Origin: Rhodanobacter sp. UBA5168 | Lineage (GTDB): Bacteria; Pseudomonadota; Gammaproteobacteria; Xanthomonadales; Rhodanobacteraceae | Reading direction: 5' to 3' | Assembly (NCBI GenBank): GCA_002413455.1 | Contig: DHXA01000159.1 | Span: 2,581 to 9,155, forward strand | Length of the DNA stretch: 6,575 nt | Part shown: one piece after another, positions 1 to 6,575 of the stretch | How positions within the stretch are numbered: the first letter of the stretch is position 1 | Layout of the letters: each line of letters opens with the position of its first letter | Notes under the pieces: model-generated | Database searches by the model: none | The model's input: only the letters and a program-made list of their open reading frames with translations | Told to the model about the DNA's origin: nothing | Made by a program: the position numbers and the translations under genes

Positions 1-825
<825 letters not shown>

Positions 826-842
826 CACATGCAACGCACAGC

Positions 843-881
843 GCGCGCGATACCTTTGCCGTAACGTTTGGAGAGTATCGC
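843..881. terminator. Perfect 9-bp inverted repeat in the convergent gap after aceA; possible terminator
   Basis: GCGCGATAC (843-851) is the exact reverse complement of GTATCGCGC (873-881), giving a 9-bp stem with a 21-base loop 18 bases after the aceA stop. It sits in the 94-base gap between two convergent genes, where a hairpin acting as a transcription barrier is expected. Neither side has a clear U-tract: the plus strand continues ATGGCTGC. It is therefore not a textbook intrinsic terminator, and could instead protect the mRNA 3' end or aid Rho-dependent termination. The structure is seen directly; its function is inferred from position. Confidence 0.4.
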
Positions 882-919
882 GCATGGCTGCAAGAAGTCC
901 TTGCGGACCGCCTGCGCTC

Positions 920-2707
920 CTATGACTTTGTGGGTGGCACCAGCGCAATCACCAGCCATCCCGGCCTTGGCTCCAGCTCCCGCTTGGTCGAGGCCACCCG
1001 CAATGTGCCTTTCTCCTCCACCCCAAACATCAGCACGGTATTCGAACCGTACTGCTCGATGAAATGCGGCCAGTCGAAAGTAGCGCTGAGCCGGGTCGAC
1101 TTGATCCGCCAGCCCGTTTCAAGCATCTCGGCAAAGCGACGGTGCGTCATTTCCTCGTCGAACAGGGGCGGTGCCAGCAGATTGCCGGACAACGCCGCGC
1201 GATCGGTGTTTTCCTGCGGTGTCAGGTTGCGCAGCCGGTACACCCGGTCGCGTCCGAACTCCTGCCGATAGTGCACGCAGGCCAGCGAGTTGCGTTCGCG
1301 ATGGGTGGACACCGCCAACAGACGGCCGATGCCGGTCAGGTCGAGATGCCGTTCGGCATGCGGCGAGGCGGGGTTACCGAAGAACGTGGCCAACCCATCC
1401 ATGCGCGCCTGGCGGATGCCGTCCCAATCGTCATCGGCCAGCACCACGCGAAACCCGGCCTCATCCAGTACCTTGCCGATGGCGCGGGCCACGCCGTCGG
1501 AACCGAAGACGAGCAGGCCGCGCGGTTCCGGTTCGGCCACTTTCAGCCAGATCGCCAGGGGCCGCGCGGTGGCGCTCTGCAGGATCACCGTGCCGATGAT
1601 CAGGGTGAACACCAGCGGCACCAGTGCCTCGGCGCCGGCTACGCCCAGGGCGTCCAGGCGCAGCGCGAACAGCGCCGATACCGACGCGGCCACGATACCG
1701 CGCGGCGCCACCCAGCCAATCAGCGTGCGCTCGCGCCAGTTCAGCCCGCTGCCAAAACTCGAGATCGCCACGGTTACCGGCCGCACCACCAGTTGCGCGA
1801 TCACGAACAACGCAATGCCCGCACCCAGCATGCCGTCCGGCAATGGCCAGTGCAGCCGCGCTGCCAGCAGGATGAACAACAGCGAGACCAGCACCGTGGT
1901 GAGATTTTCCTTGAAGTCGAGGATGTCGTCGATGTGCACGCCGCGGATATTGCCCAGCGCGATGCCCATGATCGTCACCGCCAGCAATCCCGATTCGTGG
2001 GTGAGCGTATTGGAGACGCTGAAGGCCAGCAGCACCGCAGCCAGCACCGCATAGTTCTGCAGGTATTCGGGGATCATCTGCCGGCGCAGGAAGAACGCCA
2101 TCAGCCAGGCGGACAGCGCACCGATCACCGCGCCGCAGCCGATGGTGGCGACGAAGATGCCCACGGTATGGCCTTCCTGGCGCGACACGATCGCCTCGTA
2201 GATCAGCACCGCGAACAATGCGCCCAGCGGATCGATCACGATGCCTTCCCAGCGCAGCGTGTTGGCAATGCGCGCATTCGGGCGCAACGTGCGCAGCATC
2301 GGCGCGATCACGGTCGGTCCGGTGACGCAGGCCAGCGCACCGAACAGCAGCGCGATCGGCCAGGCCAGGCCGGCGACGAGGTGAGCCGCCAGCGCCAGCA
2401 GCAGCAGCGAGGCCACCGCGCCGTAACTGACCAGCCCGCGCACTGCCTTGCCGATTCCCGGCAATTCATGGAAACGCAGGGTCAGGCTGCCCTCGAACAG
2501 GATCAGCGCGACCGCCAGCGAGACGATCGGGAACAACAGGCCTCCCAGCAACTTGTCCGGATCGAGCATGCCGCTGACCGGTCCCAGCACGATCCCGGCC
2601 AGCAGCAGAAACAGGATCGCCGGCAACCTGACTCGCCACGCCAGCCATTGCGCCAGGAAGCCGATCATCAGCATGCCGGCGAGCATCAGGCCGAGCTCGA
2701 TAGTCAT
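920..2707 (-). CDS. CPA-family cation:proton antiporter with C-terminal TrkA-N-like domain
   Basis: A 595-residue inner-membrane protein, probably exchanging Na+ or K+ for H+ for pH and ion balance. Residues ~5-385 are strongly hydrophobic with about a dozen likely membrane segments, as in the Na_H_Exchanger family. Motifs include TGP at 129-131, EGIVIDP at 154-160 (probable ion-binding Glu154/Asp159) and APRG at 334-337. Residues ~397-500 resemble a TrkA-N/RCK Rossmann domain starting LLVFGSDGVARAIG, with a degenerate glycine motif, followed by ~95 residues ending GWLVIALVPP. I chose the ATG at 2707 (MTIELGLMLAG) because it starts just before the first membrane helix and has GGGA 5 bases upstream. 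A GTG at 2758 would add 17 residues that look unlike the family. The gene lies 86 bases downstream of comM on the same strand, so it may be co-transcribed; no convincing own promoter was found. Ion specificity cannot be told, and KefB/NhaP-like names would be guesses. Confidence 0.88.
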   Translation of the reverse strand: MTIELGLMLAGMLMIGFLAQWLAWRVRLPAILFLLLAGIVLGPVSGMLDPDKLLGGLLFPIVSLAVALILFEGSLTLRFHELPGIGKAVRGLVSYGAVASLLLLALAAHLVAGLAWPIALLFGALACVTGPTVIAPMLRTLRPNARIANTLRWEGIVIDPLGALFAVLIYEAIVSRQEGHTVGIFVATIGCGAVIGALSAWLMAFFLRRQMIPEYLQNYAVLAAVLLAFSVSNTLTHESGLLAVTIMGIALGNIRGVHIDDILDFKENLTTVLVSLLFILLAARLHWPLPDGMLGAGIALFVIAQLVVRPVTVAISSFGSGLNWRERTLIGWVAPRGIVAASVSALFALRLDALGVAGAEALVPLVFTLIIGTVILQSATARPLAIWLKVAEPEPRGLLVFGSDGVARAIGKVLDEAGFRVVLADDDWDGIRQARMDGLATFFGNPASPHAERHLDLTGIGRLLAVSTHRERNSLACVHYRQEFGRDRVYRLRNLTPQENTDRAALSGNLLAPPLFDEEMTHRRFAEMLETGWRIKSTRLSATFDWPHFIEQYGSNTVLMFGVEEKGTLRVASTKRELEPRPGWLVIALVPPTKS

Positions 2708-2793
2708 TGCAGTCCCAGGGAAGGTCAGAGCGCTATCGAAACATGCACTGATGGACACGTCCAGCCAAGGCGACGGCCCGCTCAGGCGTCATG

Positions 2794-4293
2794 TCATAGC
2801 CGCCGGTATTGCAGCGCCTCGGCCAGATGCTCGCGTTCGAGCAAGGCCGCACCGCCATCGAGGTCGGCGATCGTTCGCGCGACCCGCAGTACGCGGTGAT
2901 AGGCGCGTGCGGAAAGCCCCAGCCGCTCCAGCGCGGTCTCGAACCACCGTCGCTCGACTGGCCCGAGCGCACAATCACGCTCCAGCTCGCGCGTGCTGAT
3001 TTCCGCATTCGGACGACCGGCACGCATCAATGACTGCCGACGCGCCTTGAGTACCCGTTCGCGCACGGTGGCGGACGCCTCATCCCGTCCGCTGCGCTGC
3101 GAGCCAAGCTCGGCCAGCGGCACCGGCGGCACCTCCACACAAAGATCGATGCGATCGAGCAGCGGCCCGGAAATGCGCGAGCGATAGCGCTGGATCTGAT
3201 CCGGGGTGCACTGGCAGCGCTGGCCTGCATCGCCGGCGTAACCGCATGGGCACGGATTCATCGCGGCCACCAGCTGGAACTGTGCGGGAAACGTCGACTG
3301 TCGCGCTGCGCGCGAAATCATGATGTGGCCGGACTCCATCGGCTCGCGCAGCACTTCAAGCACGTGCCGGCTGAATTCCGGCAGCTCGTCCAGAAACAGC
3401 ACGCCGTTGTGTGCCAGCGAGATCTCGCCCGGACGCGGATACGAACCGCCGCCGACCAACGCCACGGCCGACGCCGTGTGATGCGGCGAACGAAACGGCC
3501 GCCGCCGCCAGCGCGCCAGATCGGTCGTCTGTCCGGCCACGGACAGCACGGCGCAGGTCTCCAGGGCCTCTGATTCAGACATCGGCGGCAGGATGCCGGG
3601 CAGGCGTTCGGCCAGCATGGTCTTGCCGGTGCCCGGCGGGCCGATCAGCAACAGATGGTGGCCGCCGACGGCGGTGATTTCCAGAGCGCGGCGCGCCTGC
3701 AGCTGACCGCGTACGTCGGCCAGATCGGGACCATCTTCCGCGCCGCCATCGCTGGGAATACCGATCGGCCTGGACAGCTCATGCGCCCCGCGCAGCCAGC
3801 CGCACACCTCGGCCAGCGTGTCGGCGACCAGAACATCCACGTCGGGAACCAGCGCAGCCTCGCCGGCATTCTCGCGGGGCACCACCACGCGCCGGCCACG
3901 CGACCGCGCCCGCAACAGTGCCGGCAGCACTCCGGAGACGCTGCGCAAGCTGCCGGTCAAGGCCAGCTCACCGAGAAATTCGCAATCGTCCAGTTTCTCG
4001 CGCGGCACCTGGCCGCTGGCGGCAAGAATGCCCAGCGCAATCGCCAGGTCGAAACGACCACCGTCCTTGGGCAATTCGGCTGGGGCCAGGTTGACGGTGA
4101 CGCGGCGGTTGGGATATTCGAAGGCGGTGTTCTGGATCGCCACACGTACTCGATCACGCGCTTCGCGCACCGCAGCTTCGGGCAGGCCGACGATGTTCGT
4201 GCACGGCAAGCCACCGGAAAGGTGCACCTCGACCATCACCTGCGGTGCGGTAACCCCTTCCTGGGCGCGGCTGAGGGTAACCGCAAGGCTCAT
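2794..4293 (-). CDS. comM: YifB/ComM family AAA+ ATPase (Mg-chelatase-like), branch-migration helicase
   Basis: A 499-residue cytoplasmic protein. Family members in Vibrio and Acinetobacter are hexameric helicases that promote branch migration when incoming DNA is integrated during natural transformation. An N-terminal ChlI/Lon-S5-like domain (~20-140) carries the conserved IVGLPEAAVREARDRV and NLAPAELPKDGGRFDLAIALGIL blocks (each within the family pattern). The AAA+ Mg-chelatase domain (~190-395) has Walker A GPPGTGKT at 218-225, Walker B VLFLDE at 298-303 and the cysteine-rich MNPCPCG at 345-351 with Cys360/Cys362. A Mg_chelatase_C domain (~400-495) follows. Length is normal and no key residue is missing. 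An in-frame TTG at 4362 would add 23 residues, but families begin MSLA, so I take the ATG at 4293 even though no strong Shine-Dalgarno precedes it. It follows ubiK on the same strand after 150 bases that include a terminator-like hairpin, so it may have its own promoter. Confidence 0.95.
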   Translation of the reverse strand: MSLAVTLSRAQEGVTAPQVMVEVHLSGGLPCTNIVGLPEAAVREARDRVRVAIQNTAFEYPNRRVTVNLAPAELPKDGGRFDLAIALGILAASGQVPREKLDDCEFLGELALTGSLRSVSGVLPALLRARSRGRRVVVPRENAGEAALVPDVDVLVADTLAEVCGWLRGAHELSRPIGIPSDGGAEDGPDLADVRGQLQARRALEITAVGGHHLLLIGPPGTGKTMLAERLPGILPPMSESEALETCAVLSVAGQTTDLARWRRRPFRSPHHTASAVALVGGGSYPRPGEISLAHNGVLFLDELPEFSRHVLEVLREPMESGHIMISRAARQSTFPAQFQLVAAMNPCPCGYAGDAGQRCQCTPDQIQRYRSRISGPLLDRIDLCVEVPPVPLAELGSQRSGRDEASATVRERVLKARRQSLMRAGRPNAEISTRELERDCALGPVERRWFETALERLGLSARAYHRVLRVARTIADLDGGAALLEREHLAEALQYRRL

Positions 4294-4320
4294 GCAACCA
4301 AAGGCCGCTGACACAGGGAA

Positions 4321-4360
4321 GATGGAGCGCTGACAGACACGAACATCGAGCGGCTCCATC
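4321..4360. repeat. Perfect 8-bp inverted repeat in the comM leader
   Basis: GATGGAGC (4321-4328) is the exact reverse complement of GCTCCATC (4353-4360), separated by 24 bases. If comM starts at 4293, the repeat lies 28-67 bases upstream of the start codon, where it could be an operator or a leader hairpin. It overlaps the unlikely TTG/ATG start codons at 4362/4359. No regulator is recognised. A repeat of this size with a long spacer could also occur by chance. Confidence 0.35.
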
Positions 4361-4368
4361 AACGCTGG

Positions 4369-4422
4369 ATAAAATAACCGCCTCCGATCGTTCTCGGGGT
4401 GAGGGTGACGGATCGGAGACGG
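4369..4422 (-). terminator. Candidate intrinsic terminator downstream of ubiK
   Basis: On the minus strand, CTCCGATC (4418-4411) pairs perfectly with GATCGGAG (4389-4382). After one mismatch, CCG (4422-4420) pairs with CGG (4380-4378). The loop is 21 bases. The 3' arm is followed on the minus strand by TTATTTTAT, a T-rich run. It begins about 20 bases after the ubiK stop codon, where a terminator or partial attenuator between ubiK and comM would be expected. The large loop and interrupted T-run make it weaker than a textbook terminator. Confidence 0.5.
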
Positions 4423-4443
4423 CTCCCGGGAGATTGGTTGTTG

Positions 4444-4701
4444 CTAGCTTCCGCGGGCAGCCACAGCGGCCTCAAGTTCGGCCACGCGTCGCTCCAATTC
4501 GTCGACCTTGGCGCGGGTACGCGCCAGTACCTGGGACTGGACTTCGAATTCTTCGCGGGTGACTAGGTCGAGGCGGCGCAGTCCATGCGCCAATACATCC
4601 TGGAAGTTGGCTCGCAAATCCTGTTGCGCCTGTGCCAACCCTGGCGGTACCAACGACACAAGTCGCAGGGCGATCTGATCGATATCCTGCCTATCCATCA
4701 T
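4444..4701 (-). CDS. ubiK: UbiK family ubiquinone biosynthesis accessory factor (YqiC/BMFP)
   Basis: An 85-residue protein of the UbiK/YqiC family. In E. coli and Salmonella it forms trimers, binds UbiJ and lipid, and supports the late steps of aerobic ubiquinone synthesis. The sequence shows the family pattern: an amphipathic N-terminal half (IDQIALRLVSLVPPGL, NFQDVL), the link LDLVTREEFEVQ at 44-55, and a C-terminal coiled coil from ~56 to 82 with heptad leucines and valines (LARTRAKVDELERRVAELEAAV region). There are no membrane segments. E. coli UbiK is about 96 residues, so the length is normal. Tandem ATG codons at 4701 and 4698 are possible starts; GAGG lies 8 bases upstream of the first. 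It is divergent from glnK and upstream of comM on the same strand, an order I recall from other gammaproteobacteria (Pseudomonas, Xanthomonas). Confidence 0.9.
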   Translation of the reverse strand: MMDRQDIDQIALRLVSLVPPGLAQAQQDLRANFQDVLAHGLRRLDLVTREEFEVQSQVLARTRAKVDELERRVAELEAAVAARGS

Positions 4702-4729
4702 GGACAGCGCCTCGCACTCGTCGAGGTAA

Positions 4730-5233
<504 letters not shown>

Positions 5234-5288
5234 TCCCGCCACCGGCTGCCCTGGCAATCGCCGCAAAACAGCCTATGCGAAGACCTAT

Positions 5289-5304
5289 GCACAACTTATT
5301 GGGT
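5289..5304. promoter_or_regulatory. NrdR box 1 (distal)
   Basis: GCACAACTTATTGGGT matches 12 of 16 positions of ACACAATATATTGTGT, a form of the known NrdR-box pattern. Its last base is the first base of the -35 hexamer. NrdR is the ATP-cone repressor of ribonucleotide reductase genes and normally binds two such boxes. On its own this is a modest match; the pairing with box 2 at family-typical spacing is what supports it. Confidence 0.7.
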
Positions 5305-5332
5305 TGACCCTGTCCAGGTCACACGATATGTT
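5304..5332 (+). promoter_or_regulatory. Sigma70-type promoter of nrdA
   Basis: TTGACC at 5304-5309 (5 of 6 to the -35 consensus) is separated by exactly 17 bases from TATGTT at 5327-5332 (4 of 6 to the -10 consensus). Transcription would start near 5339-5340, immediately before the riboswitch, giving a leader of about 355 bases. The flanking NrdR boxes touch the -35 and cover the -10, as expected for a repressed nrd promoter. Confidence 0.7.
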
Positions 5333-5336
5333 GTGC
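5321..5336. promoter_or_regulatory. NrdR box 2 (proximal, over the -10)
   Basis: ACACGATATGTTGTGC matches 13 of 16 positions of the NrdR pattern ACACAATATATTGTGT and is a near-palindrome. It begins 32 bp after box 1, about three helical turns, the usual spacing of NrdR box pairs. It covers the predicted -10 element, so a bound NrdR would block RNA polymerase. Confidence 0.8.
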
Positions 5337-5340
5337 CCGT

Positions 5341-5531
5341 CGGTGCCCGTCCAGACGCGATCGTCGGTCGGGCTTAAAAGGGAATCCGGTGTAACTCCGG
5401 AACTGCCCCGCAGCGGTAAAGCGGAAACGAACGTACCCACATGCACTGGCCCTCGTGGGCTGGGAAGCGGGCGCAAGTAGGCGGATCGCAAAGATCCCTG
5501 TCCGCAAGTCCGAAGACCTGCCGACACACCG
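5341..5531 (+). ncRNA. Cobalamin riboswitch aptamer in the nrdA leader
   Basis: The RNA reads like the E. coli btuB aptamer. TTAAAAGGGAA (5374-5384) leads into P4, TCCGG (5385-5389) with CCGGA (5397-5401). P5 follows, CTG (5403-5405) with CAG (5411-5413), with L5 CCCCG, then the conserved AGCGGTAAAG. A variable P6 arm contains GGATC (5483-5487) paired with GATCC (5493-5497). The B12 box AGTCCGAAGACCTGCC (5507-5522) closes the core. P2 is GTCGG (5363-5367) with CCGAC (5521-5525). A possible P1 is CGGTG (5341-5345) with CACCG (5527-5531). The ligand is inferred to be adenosylcobalamin from the family. The outer borders are approximate. It controls nrdA, the next gene, probably reducing expression when cobalamin is plentiful. 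Confidence 0.92.
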
Positions 5532-5557
5532 GGACGAACGTATCCCGGTGCGTAGTG

Positions 5558-5580
5558 ACGGCTTCCGCGGGGAAGTGCGT
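5558..5580 (+). promoter_or_regulatory. Putative P13 hairpin with L5-complementary loop (kissing loop)
   Basis: CTTCC (5562-5566) pairs with GGAAG (5571-5575), extended after a bulge by ACG (5558-5560) with CGT (5578-5580). CGGGG (5568-5572), spanning the loop, is the exact complement of L5 CCCCG (5406-5410) in the aptamer. In btuB, L5 (ACGCG) pairs with L13 (CGCGU) in the same way to stabilise the ligand-bound form. The pairing would need one or two stem pairs to open. Confidence 0.6.
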
Positions 5581-5597
5581 CGTGGAGCAGGGCGCCG

Positions 5598-5697
5598 CAT
5601 GGTGCCCGGCTTGCGCGCCGCCTCCGGAACCCATCGCTATCAGGCCCTGCGCGAGGGAGCAGGCGTTTGATGTCCAAGCCGGGAGCCACCAGCCATG
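5598..5697 (+). promoter_or_regulatory. Expression platform that can sequester the nrdA ribosome binding site and AUG
   Basis: CCCGGCTTG (5605-5613) is perfectly complementary to CAAGCCGGG (5675-5683), which includes the first three bases of the nrdA Shine-Dalgarno sequence GGGAG (5681-5685). Just 5' of the first arm, CATGG (5598-5602) is complementary to CCATG (5693-5697), the start codon; alternatively GGTG (5601-5604) can pair with CACC (5687-5690). A competing helix GGCGC (5591-5595) with GCGCC (5615-5619) could loop out the first arm. This fits translational rather than terminator-based control; no U-tract terminator is seen. Which ligand state forms the blocking helix is inferred. Confidence 0.65.
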
Positions 5698-6575
5698 CAA
5701 CCCCTGAATACCGCCGAACGCGAGCACACAGGCGCGCGCGTCGACCCACCCCTCGCAACCGTCACCGAAACGGCCGCACCTGAAACCGCATTCGCGCTGA
5801 CGCCACCGCACAACCCCGCCCAGATGCGCGTGACCAAGCGCAACGGCGGCCAGGAGATCGTCGACGTCAGCAAGATCGTGCGTGCAGTAACCCGCAGCAG
5901 CGAAGGTCTGCACGGGGTCGACCCGCTGCGCGTCGCGCTGAAGACCATCGGCGGCCTGTACGACGGCGCCACCACGCAGGAGCTGGACCAGCTGTCGATC
6001 CGCACCGCTGCCGCGTTGACCGCCGAGGAACCCGAGTACGGCCAACTCGCGGCGCGCCTGCTGGGCGCCTACATCGACAAAGAAGTGAGCGGACAGGAAA
6101 TCCAGAGCTTCTCGCAATCCATCGCGCGCGGCGCCGAGCTGGGCATCCTCAACGATCGCCTGCGCGACTTCGTCGCCATCAACGCGCGCAAGTTGAACGA
6201 CGCGGTCAATCCGCTGGCGACGCGCCGCTTCGAGTATTTCGGTCTGCGCACGGTGTACGACCGCTACCTGCTGCGTCATCCGCAGCAGCGTCTGGTGATC
6301 GAGACGCCACAGCATTTCTTCATGCGCATCGCCTGCGCACTGGGCGGCAACGAAATCGGTGAAACGCTTGAACTCTATCGGCTGCTGTCGTCGCTGGAAT
6401 ACATCGCCAGCTCGCCCACCCTGTTCAACGCCGGCACCTGCCACGAGCAACTCAGCTCGTGCTACCTGCTCGACTCGCCGGTCGATTCGCTGGAATCGAT
6501 CTACGACAAGTATGCCGACGTGGCCAAGCTCAGCAAGTTCGCCGGCGGCATCGGGCTGGCCTACTCGCGGGTGCG
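5695..6575 (+). CDS. nrdA: Class I ribonucleoside-diphosphate reductase, alpha subunit (3'-truncated by window edge)
   Basis: The catalytic large subunit of the B12-independent, oxygen-dependent reductase that makes deoxyribonucleotides with NrdB. 293 residues are visible. Residues 1-43 are a variable, low-complexity leader. Residues 44-131 (MRVTKRNGG ... AYIDKEV) form an ATP-cone, the dATP/ATP activity switch. Then comes the N-terminal RNR domain, with FEYFGLRTVYDRYL, IETPQHFFMRIACAL, SSPTLFNAGT (240s) and SSCYLL, whose Cys256 corresponds to the redox-active Cys225 of E. coli NrdA. The last visible block is SKFAGGIGLAY. The start is ATG 5695: a TGA at 5668 closes the frame upstream, no other start lies between, and GGGAG sits 9 bases before. 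A class II enzyme cannot be strictly excluded without the C-terminal half, but the sequence resembles Xanthomonas NrdA as I recall it. Control is by NrdR boxes and a cobalamin riboswitch upstream. Confidence 0.93.
   Translation, partial: MQPLNTAEREHTGARVDPPLATVTETAAPETAFALTPPHNPAQMRVTKRNGGQEIVDVSKIVRAVTRSSEGLHGVDPLRVALKTIGGLYDGATTQELDQLSIRTAAALTAEEPEYGQLAARLLGAYIDKEVSGQEIQSFSQSIARGAELGILNDRLRDFVAINARKLNDAVNPLATRRFEYFGLRTVYDRYLLRHPQQRLVIETPQHFFMRIACALGGNEIGETLELYRLLSSLEYIASSPTLFNAGTCHEQLSSCYLLDSPVDSLESIYDKYADVAKLSKFAGGIGLAYSRV

Noticed and set aside
895..906. Small hairpin (GTCC-TTGC-GGAC) after the antiporter stop, followed by TTCTT on the minus strand
   Set aside because: Only four base pairs and a short, interrupted T-run; too weak to call a terminator.
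2708..2758. Upstream GTG start at 2758 for the antiporter, and a TTGGCT-17-CATGTT promoter in the comM-antiporter gap
   Set aside because: The 17 extra residues do not look like the family N-terminus, and the hexamers match the consensus poorly.
1064..2899. Long open frame (611 codons) on the plus strand
   Set aside because: Antisense to the antiporter gene. Its product is dominated by Q, R, H, A and D in a way typical of high-GC shadow frames, and no domain is recognisable.
4294..4362. Extended comM start at TTG 4362 or ATG 4359
   Set aside because: The added 22-23 residues are not conserved; the family begins MSLA, which matches the ATG at 4293.
5675..5694. Second B12-box-like sequence (AAGCCGGGAG, then ACCAGCC) just before the nrdA start
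   Set aside because: It resembles the B12 box only if a 2-base insertion is allowed, and no second aptamer core precedes it. It is better explained as the ribosome-binding segment of the sequestering helix.
5374..6450. Open frame of 358 codons on the minus strand
   Set aside because: It lies antisense to nrdA and runs through the riboswitch; the opposite strand encodes a clear conserved protein and the minus-strand product has no family features.

Overview
The window looks like a high-GC gammaproteobacterial chromosome. The order comM–ubiK–(divergent)–glnK and the protein sequences resemble Xanthomonadales, probably the Rhodanobacter/Dyella group or Xanthomonadaceae. This placement comes from family resemblance and synteny I recall, not from a search. 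Coding density, codon use and the lack of transposase, integrase, tRNA or CRISPR signals point to core chromosome rather than a mobile island.

Layout, left to right. (1) 1-825, plus strand: the C-terminal ~60% of isocitrate lyase (aceA), cut by the left edge. (2) 826-919: a short convergent gap with a perfect 9-bp inverted repeat. (3) 920-4701, minus strand, read right to left: ubiK (ubiquinone assembly factor), a terminator-like hairpin, comM/yifB (AAA+ branch-migration helicase of natural transformation), then a CPA-type cation:proton antiporter with a C-terminal TrkA-N-like domain. (4) 4702-4894: a 193-base divergent gap with two perfect inverted repeats. (5) 4895-5233, plus strand: a PII signal protein (glnK) with all hallmark residues. 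In several gammaproteobacteria this gene is followed by amtB; here it is not. (6) 5234-5694: a 461-base non-coding control region. (7) 5695 to the right edge, plus strand: the N-terminal third of a class I ribonucleotide reductase large subunit (nrdA) with an ATP-cone.

The most interesting part is the control region in (6). It holds a sigma70-type promoter (TTGACC, 17 bases, TATGTT) overlaid by two NrdR-box-like sites whose starts are 32 bp apart. Next comes a cobalamin riboswitch that can be read almost motif by motif: the GGGAA/CCGGTG core, P4, P5, the B12 box, and an L5-L13 kissing-loop complement. Last is an expression platform in which a 9-nt segment is perfectly complementary to the region covering the nrdA Shine-Dalgarno sequence, with a second segment complementary to the start codon. 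The likely logic is that NrdR senses nucleotide status at transcription, while cobalamin represses translation of this B12-independent enzyme. That arrangement makes sense if the genome also carries a B12-dependent class II reductase (nrdJ), which this window cannot show. Cobalamin riboswitches on class I nrd genes are known elsewhere (for example Streptomyces), so the principle is not new. The compact stacking of both controls in this lineage is what deserves checking.

The remaining genes are ordinary housekeeping functions: glyoxylate shunt, ion homeostasis, DNA uptake/recombination, ubiquinone synthesis and nitrogen signalling.
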